This document shows positions 21,401 through 35,900 of a DNA stretch of 64,000 nt, one piece after another (position 1 is the first letter of the stretch; each line of letters begins with the position of its first letter). The notes under the pieces are model-generated. The model was not told the origin of the DNA. It saw only the letters and a list, made by a program, of their open reading frames with translations, and did no database searches. The stretch spans positions 2,170,001 through 2,234,000 of the forward strand of contig RQOL01000876.1 of NCBI GenBank assembly GCA_013076295.1. The letters are read 5' to 3'. The stretch is from Sanderia malayensis (lineage: Eukaryota; Cnidaria; Scyphozoa; Semaeostomeae; Pelagiidae). A program made the position numbers and the translations under genes.

Positions 21401-24400
21401 ATCCTTCAGTCCCAAACATTTTCACATGCTAAAACCTGAACGACGGACCTCTGAATAGCGACCGCTTGCTACTTACGACCATTTGGGCTTGCGTCTAAAA
21501 ATGGCCGCCAGGCTCGAAAGTGGTTGAAATACTGAAAAATTCTTCAGGAAAATGGTAATGAATATTCTATTTGACAATGCGTTGATACCTGACTCTCCTG
21601 ATGCTGTTCTAAGCAATATTCACTTATTGCAGATCTGCACGGTTCTTCGATTTCTGGCATCAACTTTACACTCTTTGATCGGGCGTGCATTGCATTTTTC
21701 ACACGAGCTGCGCACATCGGCGACACCTTGGCAAAACAGACAAAATAAGTTCATGAAACAATCGAATTGCTTAGCACCCAGCAAGAACAAATCATTCTTT
21801 CCTTTATCTTCGATGAAAGAAAGTTGATTCGTGGAAAGTTGATTCGTGGTAGTAAATTAGGGGCATGGATATCGCTATGGGGCATAGAGCATAGACTTGA
21901 GGTAATCAGAGTATTCGACACCATGTTGTAAAATAGGTTGACTTGTTTTAAAACGACTACAGGACCACATGAACTCAAATTAGTGAAGAGAAAGGGATGT
22001 TAAATTACGCAGAAACCATCGTATTAATTAAGCACGGGCTTTGAACTAAATGACATTGTAATAGCAGAGGGAAGTAGTCTCAGGTCTGCTTCAGAAAGCG
22101 CGTGCGGTGCTAGGATATTCAACTATATTCTTCTACTATATATTTACTTGAGCACAGCACTAACACGACGTTTAAAATCACGACGTGCTAACACGACGTC
22201 TGAAGTCACGACGTGCTGACAGGACGTCTGAAGTCACGACGTGCTAACACAATGTCTGAAGTCACGACGTGCTAACACAATGTCTCAAACAAGCCTGACA
22301 CTATTTAATCTTAAACTGAGTGTTGCAAGACGATGTAGTTTGTTGTCTGGAAGGGATTAGTCGCATGGGGGTGAACTGAAATACATTGGCTTACCCTGTG
22401 TTCTGCAGCCACGTCTTTCGACGATGCCCGAAACAGGCACGCAACAACAATACCGGGTGGTATTTCCAACAGATCCTCAGTGAAATTCGGCGCATTGCAA
22501 AGGTTCTTCGCATCATCCTTACAATCTCGATAGAAATCCTTGTCGAGGCTAAAACAAACATCGACCGATCACATACTGGCTCCTGCACAATTCACACACT
22601 CCCCCCGGCTTCGTGTTGCCCTCACAGGGAAATTCAACTTAAATTGCGGTGCTGCAGGGGGCACCGTCAAATAAAACATCATAAAAGCATATCTCACTGA
22701 GCATTCATCCATTGGCAAAGTATCTGGGACTCTTTGAGATAGGAACTACTCTCTAAAATTGGTACCCCTTGCTTGATATAAAGACATCTTTGATATCAAA
22801 GAATTCGTGATATCAAACATGTCCTTTTTAAGATGGGAACTCTTTGAAAATGGTACCCCTCGCTTGATACAATGGTACCCCTTGCTTGATAATTCCTGTA
22901 TCACACCCTCTTGTATCGCATCCTATTGGTATGGCTGAGTAAATGCATCTCCTGTAAGCTAGGCACCTCTTACCTGAAATCCCTTGCCAGGAAGAATTGC
23001 AGATGAAAGAGTTCTTTTTGGCAATCGGGAGGCATGCCGTCTGCTCTTATGTTGTCGATAAGGCAGCTGAGTATTCTACAAAAACGCAAACAAATACATC
23101 ACAAAGACCCCCTGACTGCAAGTTATTCGTATGGTTTTCAAGTGAAGCACACCAGTTAAGACGGGGTTATCAACTTACAATGATTCGGCCTTTCCTTTGC
23201 AAGCTGAGGCGATGAACGAATGACATTTCGCTTGCAATGGTCGATCGATTTTAAAATCATTTACAGCGTTTGTCTCCTTGAGAACGTTGTGAACCTAGGC
23301 AAGAACAAACAGATAATTATTCATATACAAGCAATTCAGTGGCGTACAAGTTCTCACTCTTCCAGGCGTTTAATACGTATAATTGTACATTGGAGCCTCT
23401 ATTAACAACAGCTCTACGCAGCTAGGCCCTTTAAACAACGAATAAATATTTCTGGCCCAACATTTTGTGAAAACAACCTCCAGACTACAGACACGTCTCT
23501 ACAAGCGATAAAATCATAGATCCGATATGTCTCCGTTACATGAAGTTCCACTGTACCCACTATATAGAGTACTCGATTCATAGTAGTAGCTAGTGTGTAC
23601 ACACAAACTCTGAATCAACTTGATTTGAAATAGACCGAAATTTGGCTAAAAATAGTCGAATTACTAATTAGGGCCTTCTGATCATTTTGAGACCAGCTCT
23701 CTAGAACAATTGGTTCAAAAGTTGGTCCCCAGGGCTGGCTGCAACAAGTGAATTACTTTATGTATACTCCACAAACGTTCAAATTCGAACCAAGTACTCA
23801 ATAGAATAGTAGCAAGCTAGCATAATAATGGCATAGCGTGTGCAGTGCGAAACTTACAGCAGTGTAGCAACCTGAAGAAAGATCATCACCCAGACCCATG
23901 AGACAATCGAGAGCACCACCCTCGGCCTTCAATTCACTTTTACACTGTTTATGTAATTCCTTTTCGCAATTTGCCATCACTTCTGGATTCAGTTTGTAGT
24001 CAGAAAACAATTGACTTGCAACATCTTGCATCTCGGCCTGACAACTGGCATCGACTTCTTTACCTGTGTGCGTATGAGAGAGTTTTAACTGTGTCCCCCG
24101 GTATTCCAACTGCATTACGTAGGAAAGCAATATAAAGCATTCAAAAAGGCCGGGGGTCACACGACTCTGTGATGAATTGAATTGAGTTGAATTGTTGGAC
24201 GCTTGTAGTTGAACTGTCAGACGCATAGAAAGCAATTCTATGGTTACACCGATGGTGGAATTGGGGGGGGGGGGGGGGGATCTCGGCTTTAAACTTTAAA
24301 CCATTCTAAATAATCTTGTTGCAGTTGTTGCAATTATTACCAACGGTGTATTCACAGGGGTACAAAGATTGCAAGCGCACACGTCTGACTTTTCAACAAA

Positions 24401-27400
24401 GATGCATAAATTAATAATTATTATAATTAATATCATAAATATTTTAAATATTAGTTTGCCGATAGTCTTGTGAGTCCTAAGCCAGCTTATTAACTTTCGC
24501 AACACGAAACAGGAAAATATCATCTAAATTCATAGCAGAAAGTTCTTTCAATTCAGGAAGAGAAATAATAATAACAATTTAAAATAGTCTTACCATCTGC
24601 AATAGCTTGATTAAGACACAGAATCAAATGGGAAGCTTTTCCATGTTCTGTTTCACCTTTCTTGCAATTGTAATTGTTGAAGTCCTTTTCACAATACTCC
24701 CATAAAGCGTGGTTGACCTGTAAACATTTAATTTTAGTTATCTTCAAGATTTTAAACGTAATTAAATCCAATATATATTGTACATATTTGCATTGGTGAG
24801 GGATCTGGGTTTTAATTCGTGCCCATATATGGCAGAACCACTGATCTCTAAAGAAGAATAAGAAGTCTGGGCACGAATGTGCAAGTTACAGCGGCAAAAC
24901 GTGTTGCGGAAAAACGTCAGAACGAAACATTTTTTCATTTTCACTCGAAACACGTGGGGAAATTTTACCAAAGTTTAAGTTCTAATCTAATGAAATAAAA
25001 TAGATTTATTTCTAATAAATGGTGATGAATATCACATGAAAGAGAGCGAAAATAAAAAGAAGATCAATTGAAGAGAAAGGTAAGCTATAACCATTTATTA
25101 TTTACTTTTTATCCGATGTAAATAAAAATTGAAACCACCGAAAGTCTCAGGCTTCATGCTATTATTCAGAATTCATTTTCGGCATGTTTTCAAATTAAAA
25201 ATTAAAATATCAAGCTTACTTTTACGTCTTCTTGCACGAGTTTTTGTCTCACCGTCAATTTTTCCTTACACTAGAAGAAAAATAAAACATATAGGCGAGA
25301 AATTGATTAAAAGATCCGTAATTTTCCAAGCATTGACTAAATTTCAGGACGGAATTTCGCTATGCGAAGCTAAATAAACCTAAAATTCACTTACATCTTC
25401 CGACATTTTTTCATCGAACTTGTGATCCATCAAGCACTTGTAAATTCTTCCTTGACCAGCTTGAACATCTGAGCAAAATCTATTTCTAGCATCTTCTTGG
25501 CAGGCATAAAACACCGCTCTGTCCAAATGGTAATCATCTGAAGAAAGCTCAGCAACTCGTTTTATTTCTGTCTGACAATGTTCACTTACATTTTGAATAT
25601 TATCTTCCAAACACTCGATAACTTCAGCTTGGGTGTGGGGATCCTATCAACAAAAATATATGACATGTGAATTAATTAAACATTTATAGTCACTCATCAC
25701 AAATTCCAATTTATAAATAATTGTATTTATATCTTTTCAAAGACCATTATAATTGGATTTCACCACATTTATATATATCTTCATATAAACATAGCAATAC
25801 AATATATAACATGTATAGTTTATTTGCAAAATAAAATATACATGTATTCCCTTATTGGTGTATTCCTATATCCAGATAGATGTATCCATGTATTTTATAC
25901 ATGTATTCCTTTATAGAAGGAAGACAGTAGTTGATAGAAATAAAACTTACACTTTCACTATCACTTGCACTTGATAATTTTCCACACTGAAATTTCTTCA
26001 CATCATTATGACAATGCTGATAGAAGCCCTTGATTAATCTATAGTCACTGAATACAATTGCTGCCATTTTAGTGAGAAAATTCTGACATTTTTCATTTTT
26101 AACCAGGTCACGATGCTCCACATAACAATTGACAAGTGATCCATCAGGAGGGAAATCTTTTTGGCAATCTTTAAGCTAAATTAAAAACATTAGATTTGAA
26201 TTTTGACTATTACTTAAGTTGACACCCTTAGAATGAAAATAGAAAGTATTATTGAAGTATTCTTGAGTATTAGTTAATAAAGGGCCAGTCAACCCATTCT
26301 CAGGAGCATGTATCACACACAAGAAAATTAAAGATTGTTTCAAATGCTCCTACCTCTGCTAAGGATGTTTCACATACTGAAAAAGCAGCTTTGTCAAACA
26401 AAACACTTGAAGTCAGATTTTGCTTATAGTGCCAAAGAAGCTAAATAATAAAAACATCAAGATTATTAATAACTTAAAAGATACATTAATAATAGAGCAA
26501 CTTAGATTAAAATCATAATAAATTCTTGCTACATCTATTCGATTTTTCTCAACAGAAATTCCACAAGATTAAAGATAATCAAAGTAAGAAGGTAAGTGGG
26601 TTTATCTTTTGCTATTCATATCGTAAGAAATGTTCTTCACTTTTGTAACTACAATAATATAAAGTTAAAATAAGTTCACAAACCTGGTGACAGGCATCAC
26701 TAACTTGGTCATCATCTTTCTATAAGAAGAAGTGAGAAGTGATATGCAACACTTTAAAACAAAAGTGACAGCATACTAGTGACTCTAGTAGTTTTAAAAA
26801 TTGGTGAAAGGAAGGTATCAGAGATATTGTATTTAAAAATGAATGGATTAAGAAGCTCCCAAGCTGATATTTCTGGCCGAAACAATACAAAAATGGCCTA
26901 TTGTGTGAGGTAAAGTAGGCTAAATACATCCTATGGTTATTGCATATGACACCTCATTATCAAAGGTAAAAAGCAAAATATTTATTAAGAACTTACTGCG
27001 GCTGCATCTTGTAAGCAAACAAGAACACCAAAGTTATTGTCTTTTGAAACTTGAGAGCAGAGTTCTTTAACGTCTTCTTCACATGATGGGTGCTTTGCCA
27101 ACTTAAATCCTTTGATACCAAATTGTGCCTTGGCAATTTTTCCAATCCCTAATTTTTGATGTTTGCCTTCTTCATTGGAAGGTTTTTCTTCATGCTCCAA
27201 GTGTTGCTTATCTTCTTCTTTGTGCACATTTTCATCAACATGTTGCTGATTTTCCTCCTTAGCTTCATGTTGTTGTTTTTTAATGTGTCTATTCACATTT
27301 TCATGATGATCTTCTTCTTCCTCAGTTTGATTTGGTACCTCTTTATCTTCACCGTGTTCCTCAACTACATTCTTAAGTGCATCTTTATGCTTCTGCTCAA

Positions 27401-28758
27401 TTTCAGCTTCTTCTTTGTTAACACCTACATAGTATGAACAAGAAGCATTATATAATGTATCAACAATAAACAAGTCTTAACATATACTTGTGTATACAAT
27501 TCACTTTTATCTGAAACATTGAATAGAAAACTGGTATCCCTACCCACATTTCTAGCAGAATAAACCAGCTGCTATTCAAATTGAAATTTTTTAAAATTTA
27601 GTAATTAACAGAAAAGCTTTCATTTTCAGCTTGCTGAAAGCACAACCCTGTCCACTTTGATGCTTTGGTATTGTTAGTAAAATGTCAGCAAGTGTTTCTT
27701 TCCATTTTGGAAGTATATCAGAGATGAAAGAAGCAGATTTGAGGATGATGTATTATAAAACGGAAGAAAATATTTTTCCTTTTTATCCTTATATCCGTTT
27801 GCTTGCCACATCACAAAGGGATTTTCAAACACAATAACAAATATGAAATAGGGACTTAAATGAAAATATTGGATTATGTTTTGGAAGGAAAGTTTTCAAC
27901 AAAGCAAACAAAAATATCAGCTGCTCAAATAGAAACGAGCCATTTCTAATGTCAATTTTCGGAGTAAATTTAATCGAATAACAGACGTGTCGTTTGCTTT
28001 GCCGGACACACATGAGAATGGGGAAGTAGTGGAAGTAAATAATCGATGATGAAGTCTATCACGGAAGAAAATAATATGTCTTCTGATCAATTCTGATTGC
28101 AGTATCGCAAAATAGATTCCTAGATGCATGAACGTTGCTTCATTATTATTTTAATATTTAAATGGCAGAAGGAGCATGTGAAGTTTCTTCTAAAATTGAA
28201 GTTCGCTGTAAAATGCAAGGGTTTTAAATAAAAACGAAAAACTCCCCCTGGTTTCAGATATAAGAAATTGTCCTTTTCGAATGTTTCAAAATGCTTTGTT
28301 TTCAAATATAATATCATCGACTTAATCGAATTTTTCATGGGAAAATTCGAAAGTATTAAAGCTTATAATGATTTAAGAAGTTAACCAAGTTTACTTCTAT
28401 AAATACATCCTGGTTAACCTTTTTCGCTTCACAAATTAAGGTCAATCAGGCAATTAAACATGAATTCTCTTTTTATTTGAATCAGGTAGATGTAAAAATA
28501 CCATCCTTCCAGGTATATTTTTGAAAAACCTGAACTAACAAGAAATGTAGGCATTTCAGTTAGAAAAAGTTAATAAAACTAGGCCTAAATATTTTACTTA
28601 CTTTTTGCAGCTTGGGCATTCTTTTGTTCGTGCTTCTTGGGAACAACACCTTTCGGTTTTACTTTATTGGGTGGCCTTGCATCCGTATGTGTCAATATAT
28701 TAAAAATAATAAAACAAGAAATCAACAAAATAGAAAATATAAGTCTTCGATCCTTCAT
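15412..28758 (-). CDS. GLG1: Golgi glycoprotein 1 (cysteine-rich FGF receptor / ESL-1 family)
   Basis: Twenty-nine exons in transcript order: 28602-28758, 26997-27424, 26684-26719, 26354-26440, 25951-26175, 25395-25643, 25220-25270, 24594-24717, 23858-24063, 23179-23294, 22974-23075, 22395-22548, 21589-21726, 20953-21039, 20741-20803, 20238-20348, 20019-20107, 19337-19451, 19069-19176, 18586-18657, 18321-18386, 17980-18059, 17782-17825, 17493-17620, 17041-17148, 16832-16930, 16453-16573, 15853-15959, 15412-15579. They join in phase to 1212 aa (human about 1179). An N-terminal signal peptide and a Glu/Lys/His-rich linker precede a long series of Cys-rich GLG1 repeats such as DYHLDRAVFYACQEDARNRF and RIYKCLMDHKF. 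A C-terminal transmembrane helix is followed by the short tail FGRVTKRVKQEYKDR, which matches the conserved Golgi-retaining tail. GLG1 is a type I Golgi protein that binds FGFs and, in vertebrates, E-selectin and TGF-beta precursors. Donors after exons 19069-19176 (GTTGTC) and 17041-17148 (GTTATA) are weak. Confidence 0.96.
16039..16350. repeat. ~111-bp tandem repeat, three copies, in GLG1 intron
   Basis: Copies beginning near 16039, 16150 and 16262 share TATAGGGA..TATACCA, the ..GTATGGA.. segment and AAAATATTCCATTA. A short related patch with TATAGGGAGG occurs at about 20413-20465 in another GLG1 intron. Confidence 0.75.
18174..18310 (+). repeat. GA-rich simple repeat in GLG1 intron
   Basis: Purine-only GAGAGTGGGAGAGAGGAAGA-like repeats of about 137 bp. 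On the GLG1 (minus) strand this is a polypyrimidine tract just downstream of the donor of exon 18321-18386. Confidence 0.85.
18838..18984. mobile_element. MITE with 14-bp TIRs, TA target site and internal tandem repeats
   Basis: CAGTAAAAACCCGC at 18838-18851 and its exact reverse complement at 18971-18984 are both flanked by TA, as expected for Tc1/mariner-type elements. The centre holds three ~32-bp repeats of AACAATAGAAGAAACAATA and CCTATTGTGTT. It has no coding sequence and lies in a GLG1 intron. Confidence 0.75.
21342..21500. mobile_element. Probable MITE relic (TACAGTCGAGC end) in GLG1 intron
   Basis: A TACAGTCGAGC start resembles the termini of the other CAGTC-type elements in this window. 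The body has ACCTCTGAATAGCGACCGCTT motifs that recur, degraded, near 51410-51475. The right boundary is not defined. Confidence 0.35.
22179..22290. repeat. 28-bp tandem repeat (CACGACGTG unit), four copies
   Basis: The 28-bp unit starts CACGACGTGCTAACACGACG and ends TCTGAAGT. It is repeated four times with a few substitutions in a GLG1 intron. Confidence 0.85.
24263..24279 (+). repeat. 17-nt poly-G run
   Basis: An uninterrupted run of 17 G in a GLG1 intron. Its exact length may be affected by sequencing or assembly. Confidence 0.8.
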
Positions 28759-29987
28759 TTTGCTGCACAATAAATGGTGATCTATCTATAATGCGCCCTT
28801 TTGAATTATCGCCGTGGCGAAACCCACATAATGCCATGTTGGACAGGAAGTTTCGATTGTTATTTAGCATAATAATAGCGTCAATCAAATAACAATAAAG
28901 CAATAAAAAATGTGAACCAATGAATGACTGGTACGTTAATGTTGGGCATAATTTTATATTGGGGACTCAAATTTCAATTAAAAAAAATTCATGTCATGAT
29001 AACAATTAGTTACTGGATATGTTGCCTAGATGCAACTGGCCTTCATAAACAATTTGGTTAAGAACAATAAATGAAGACAAATAAACATAAGACGAAATGC
29101 GAACCCGATTTTCTGGCAATTGAATTAATTTGCACTGAATGAAGATACAATTCTCCTCTTAAATACATTATAAACCTGACATCTTACATTTCAAAAATTT
29201 CTCGAACTCATCTAATCGTTAAAGTTATCAACTGCATAGCTACTAAAAAACCTATGATAAGAAAACAATGTGATGAATTTTTCCTTATTCTGAAACAAAA
29301 ATTCTTCGAGAAATAGGATTGAACTTAACGTTTTAGGGGTGTTGTCCTTTTCAGCATGCAGTGTTCGATGTATTCATCAAACATGCAATGCGATGCGACT
29401 AGCAGTTTGAATGACAAGTGCTCTTGCACGAAAGTTCACAAAGAACAAATCGATCTCCTCTTTTCTGTACTGTACAGTGAGTGTCATGTACAGTAGCGTA
29501 TAGAGAGATGGTATGTACTTCTATTAAAATTGAACTCAACCAAATCAATTTCGTAAAAGGGGTAATTCAAATGTTAAAAGTAAATTAATAATACATAAAC
29601 ACAACCTGGGCTATAATTACTCCATAACGTCAATGCAGTTCATAGGGTATAAATTTTGAATGCGCGGTTCACGAATAAAAACCTAGCTAAGATGCTATAT
29701 GTACTAGAGCTGATAGAAGCAAGACATACATAAGGAGACAAAAGTCCTGGGATAGCTAGGATCTTTGCAAGTCTTACACGCATACTTCATCCCCCCCCCC
29801 AAAACAAGTTGCCTCTAGAGGCCGTACTATTCAATATCAGCGGAATTCTTTTGGCCCGGCGATGAGAAAAATCTGGCGTACAAAGTGTGCAGAAACATAG
29901 CATTTTTATCCAAATGTTCCAGGTGTCCCAGGGACTTTTGTCTCCTATTGTAGCAAAGCTGTTTTTAGAAGGGATTGTTTTTCATGA
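28759..29987. other. Intergenic stretch between PPIP5K 3' end and GLG1 5' end
   Basis: Both neighbours are on the minus strand, so this holds the GLG1 promoter and the PPIP5K 3' UTR. No supported gene is present. It includes the probable MITE at 29732-29947. Confidence 0.5.
29732..29947. mobile_element. Probable MITE with AGGAGACAAAAGTCC ends
   Basis: AGGAGACAAAAGTCC near the left end and GGGACTTTTGTCTCCT at the right form an inverted terminal repeat about 216 bp apart. A C-run and non-coding DNA fill the centre. CCAGGGACTTTTGT recurs near 34722 in a PPIP5K intron. Confidence 0.5.
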
Positions 29988-32900
29988 TTATGTGAGGACA
30001 GAGTCTTGGTGATAAAACGATTGGTCTCTAGATTGACTTAAGTCTGCATCATTGTCAGCTGCTGATGTTATGCTCCTCATGTATTCCTCCATCTTCTTGA
30101 TCGTGATTGAACTATGCAGACTGATAAGTGGATGAAGCGATGGGAGCGTCTCTACCACATCTATGCCAGCTAGAAATCAAGGATATACGTATAGCGTTGA
30201 ATTAAAAATCAACAAATTATTAATGTAATACACTCAACTCTGTCTAATTCGAACACCCTGGGGAAGCGTGAAAATGTTCCAATTACAAAAGGTTCGAATT
30301 ATATAGAGGTTTGTTTTATAAGCATTGGTTCATTAGTGATCCTTGAAGGGACAGAGAATTTCGTTCGAATTAGATAGAGTTCGAATTACACGAGTTCGAA
30401 CTATGCAGATATGACTGTAGTGAAAAATGAGATGCAAATACAAGAGCAACTTACCAATGTTAAGTGAAACCATTGGATCGGACCCTTGTCTGCTGCGCAG
30501 TGCATTTGCAACAGTTGATGTGGACGTTGGAACATTTGGTGCGCTTAAAGCTCTGATGGTGTCCTTTGATTTGGACGCCTCATTTCGACCGGGAACTGAT
30601 CTCAAAGGATACCTTGGAATATAACTTGGGGCTGAACCTAGTCCTTCAAAACAGAAATAAGATGTATTTCAATGTATTGGAAAGAGACGCACTTGGGGGA
30701 AATGGCGTAGGAGCATGAAGAGCTTAGAGAGACATGTATCCCCCTACATTTTTGCAAAAACGTTAAACATGATGCCCCTGTTATAAGACTCACCATGCTG
30801 TCTTAAATTGGGCGGAGATGATCGTAATCCTTGTGCAAGAGCTTTATTATATTGCAAGACAGTTATGGGCATGCGCAGCTCTGACGAGGGCTGAATGTTC
30901 TTCTGGTCAGTGTCACTCATTGATGACCTTCGGGATCTCGAATGTTCTACGAGCAAACAAATACCCAATATACATGTATCACAGAGCATGAAAGTAAGCT
31001 GAGAGTAGCATTGATATTGCACATTAGAGATGCAAATAACCAGTGTTTCCAAGGTTTTCGTCAATAGTACAGTCAACTCTGTCTAATTCGAACACCCTGG
31101 GGAAGCGTGAAAATGTTCGAATTACAAAAATTTCGAATTATCGAGGTTTGTTTTAGAAGCATTGGTTCATTGGTGATCCTTGAAGGGACAGATAATTTCG
31201 TTCGAAATAGATAGAGTTCGAATTACACGAGTTCGAACTATTCAGATTTGACTGTATAGCATTAATTCTGGTCTTACTTCTTGATCGTTTCTTCGTATCA
31301 ATGTTGGTATCACAATCATCTCTTGTTCTCGGTTTGAATTTAGCTAGTTTTTTCATCGAGTCCGACTTTTCTTTCTTGCTCCTTGCCATCCGGATAATTT
31401 GATCCGGTGTTTTACAACCCGGACTGAAGTAAAGTTCAACGTGGAATCTCTGGTCGGAATGTATGTCCGCCATAGGGTCTTCATACTGCATCAGTACAAT
31501 CTGTGTCAGGTAACTTAGCTCGGATATCTCATTAATGTGCTCACTGGCTCTCTTCCATTGTTCATCGTGCATCTCCTAATGAAAATCATCATAGATTGTT
31601 GTAGCTTGAATTGGATTGAAATCTTAAGAGCTATTGAATTGCATTGTGGAACGATGTTCAGGTGAAAATTACTGAACGTTAGTGGTAACTGATGCTTAAG
31701 ATACATTTGTAGTGGGGAAAAATGATTTTAAATCGGCTACTTCTTGCATTCGCAAAAGAGCTTTCCTATCTAACCTGGGGTTTAGATGGAAATCAACGTG
31801 AAAAGACTCTAAATCTGCAGGGAAGCTTACGTCAAATAAACCGCCATATCTTAAAGCAGCTAGCATACAGTGAACATGGCTTTCACTTGTGAAATAAAGA
31901 CGGGTTCGAACATGGCGATGAGGAGTTACGACATCTTTCGAGTATCTATGAATTGACAAATCAGATTATTAAAGATTAAAGAAGAATTGGAGAGAACATT
32001 TGAAGGACGATATGAGCCACTTTGGTGGCCCTGGAAAGAGTGTCATAGAGGCAAAAGATCCAGGCAAAGAAAATGAAGGAGAAGAAGAATATGGAAGGAG
32101 GATATGGGCCAGTGTGTGTCTGGAAGAGGCCCTGGAAAGAGTGACCTCATGTAGGCAAAAGATCCAGGCGGCTGACCCTGCAAGGTGGGAGCAACAGCCT
32201 TACAGGAAAAGAAGTCAACAATTAAAAATAGGTAAAAATATGGTATACACAATGATAAAGATAATAGATATATATAATAGATGTAAAGGATAGAGGAAAA
32301 TAAAGGCAGAGTAACACAGAAATTTCGACAAGGTCCGCAGAGAAGACCTGGTAGTGCAAAGACGGACAAAGCGAAGGTGAACAGAGCAAAGCTAAACGGG
32401 TACAAAAAGACGCGTTATACCTTGGGTCTAATCGATGCACAATTTCGTCTTCATTTTCAACCATATGCATCAAATCAGCATGAATTTTCTTCATCAACCG
32501 ACTGCATACTTGCTTTGATATGTCGAATTTCTCTTCAACTGTCACTCCATACTCCTGCACAAAAAATACACGACAAATTTATTACTTAACGAACATCTCA
32601 CGAACATTGAACTTGGAATTAACATAAATAATGATTTATGGATAGATAGGTACATAATTTGATTTACCTGTGGTATAACAATATCAGCTAATGACTTAGA
32701 CAAGCGATACAGCTCTGGAATTTCCTCCAAATGCAATGATCTGAGAAACAACGCGAATAAATCTGATTAGAGCATGCATCCAGCTTATTTGTCAATACAC
32801 AACCTCCTGTAAAATATCAGATCGTAATGCATATCTCGTAGTAATATTCAGTGCGACGGGGGTCTTGTTAGAAAACTTACCTGTTGTGTAAGTAATCATA

Positions 32901-35900
32901 TTTGACGCAGTCGTAGATGTCAGGGATAAGACTTATGTCATACTTTCCATCGCCCATTTTGAAATCCTGAAAAGCATACGATCCAAAGTGAGAAGCAGAC
33001 TACAATGCTACAGACTTAGTTATGCTATTAACAATAGAAGATAAATCTTGAAGATGATTATAAAGTGATAGTTCTATGATGTGTACTATGAGGGTAGTGA
33101 ATATTGTGTGTACCTTTTCGAGTTTTTGCCATCGGTTTTCCATTAGCCTTATACTCTCTTCGTGGTATAGAATTGGAGCTTGAAAAAAGGAATTGGTTGT
33201 GAATAAGTTTGTGTTTGCTTGTCAGTTAAGTGATTGTCATAATAGGATGAGAGAAGTATCTCTCAAGACATCGCAGTCGTAAATATTTCTGTTCATGACA
33301 TGATAACTTATATTCTTATTGTAAGGGAATTAATATTGGTATATACATTATATATATGACTCTAATGAGAAATGAAATAGTCATATAAGCATGTTACACC
33401 CTAATTTTACATGCTACCCTATTTTGCAATATACCCCCTGGAAATATACTATTCCTATTGTTAGTATCTGAGGCGAATAGGGTTTGCCAGGGGTACGTAA
33501 ACCACGCTTACCATTGGGATCAACGTCAGGTTTCTCAGACAGTGCGCTGATCTGTGCTGTTAGAGAGCGAATGCCTTCATGGACTTTTTCACACATGAGA
33601 TGAGGATTGCTTACTGTTTTGATTGCCTCTATCAGCGATGAAGCCTGAGTTGGAGCGATCTGAAAAGATATGTTATGATCGCGGATTGAGTGCTAAGTCT
33701 TCTCCCGTGACTTCGCTTCAACGGCAGTTGAAATCAATAGAAAACTTGCTATTTTACGAGTGTTTCCTTCAAAAATTCTGAAATGTATAGCAAACAAAGA
33801 ATGCCGAACAGTGAACGGAGAGTAAAGGTCTCATATACACGCTTTACCCCCCGGAAATGAGAAGGTTGGTGCTGTTTAACAATGAGCTCACTAAAGATAA
33901 CAGGGGGTCCAGTGGTTAACGATTTAGTACCTTTTCTATGTCTTCTTCTGTGAACTCTCTTTCAATATGCATGACGTCATGGATTTCTGACTTAACTCTA
34001 GAAGAGAAAATATTAACAATATGATACAGCTATCCTTGCTCAAGCAGCCAAGCTTATATGCTATGCTATGCTGGCTGTGCTATTCTATACAATGCCGTGC
34101 TACGCAGGAGCTTAACATTTGAACAGTTGACTCTGTGGATTAAAAGTGTCAGGGTGATAGGTGAGCTCTCTGGGAAGAGGAGTTTTGCATAGGTTGGGCA
34201 TAGATGATGCAGTAGCAGTTGCCGTAAAAATTCAATTCACCTGAGCATGCGCAGTGATACGTCAGCTGTGGCATCTAGCATTCCTGTTACGTTTTTGTCA
34301 CTTTTTACCAGAGATGCGAGGATTGGGGGGAGTTCTCCTTCCAGTTGCAAAAGGCCCTGGCAAAAATAAAGGAGATATTAGTCATGGTTGATGATGCTTC
34401 TACACACATACATTTATCAGTTGTCAGCTGCATTGAATCTGCATAAATATATCTATGAACTGTGAAAGATGTTCTTGATCATGCAGGCCTTGTTTTGAGA
34501 TACAATGGTGGAAAAAACCCTTGGGATCCTCATAAAAATACGAAAAAAACCATCAACACGTAAAATTCTTTCTGGTGGGCTTTATTCAACCCCGAAACCT
34601 CTAAAAAATTTTGTTCCCTCAACCAGACCCTGGTGATCACTTTTGATCATAAAAGTTGATAATGCAATGATAATGCATGAGACTGTCTCTAAAAACAACA
34701 TTGTTGGCAATGTTGTAAGTGTCCAGGGACTTTTGTATGTCCTATACTGGTCAATGCTTTGCTTGGATACTAAGTATTTAAAAAAAAACATGCACCTATA
34801 AGGTTATTTTAGCAATCAGTTATTAAGCATAATAGCCTCGTCATCGATTGACAAACCTTTGCGAATGCGGCAGCGGTCATTTGAACTCTTCCTTCGTCCG
34901 ATGCGTATATCTTCAGATCGTGACGATAGGTACTGTGGAGGCGCAGAAATCCGCAGCCAGGAATGACGCCATATTCACCTAATAAAGACAGCATAGAAAG
35001 CTAAAAATAAAACTGTCATGAATACTACCTTACCCCCGGGTAAATTGGCAAGCTCAATATACAAATCAGATGATAGCTTAAGTGACGGGGGGTTAAAGCG
35101 CTTTTTTCTATACAATATCATAAAGACACACAGACCAAACGCAATCAATCCAATAGGTTAATACATTCAGCTCCAATAATACAGCTGATCGCGCCTATAT
35201 CATTCATTCAAATATCATGGAAATAGTAATTAGTTGGTGCTGTGTGAATTAGAATTTGCTGTGCGTCCTGTGTGATTTAGTTGTTGTTGTTGTTGTCGAT
35301 GCGTTGGTGCGAGGGTCTAATTAGACAAAGTGGAGTCTCGATATAGAAAACCTTCAACAGAGAACTAATATTGATAAAACTCTTAGAGACATTGACTTTT
35401 GTATTTGCAATGTGATAACCTCTCTCTCCCACCATTATTCTGATGGAGAGTTAAAACGAGGCTGGATTTTATATACGATAAGGTTCGCCATACCGAGGCT
35501 TCGATATATGGATACTCCACTGTGCATGCAGGGTATATGTATGTTTAGAATAACTGAGTATAACATGAATACACGTTAACTCACCGTTATCGCTAAAACA
35601 TCTGTAGCGGTCGAAAACTAAGTAAAGAAATGATTCACAATGATCACATAGCATATTTAAATGGCCTAATGTGCATATCAATACCAATAGAAAGTACAAA
35701 AAACTGAAACTGAGACTGCGGCTAAGCGAAAACGAGGCGAGAGGTGTTTTTATAAAATGTTGTTAATTGCGAATTTATTTGAAATTATATGAACCAGGCC
35801 GGAATAGAAATGTTTAATACCAACTGTGGCATTAATACGAGTACGTCTCTGCATCAAAATACCAACTACTGCAAACTGTTTATTTTGAGATTTAGGCTTT

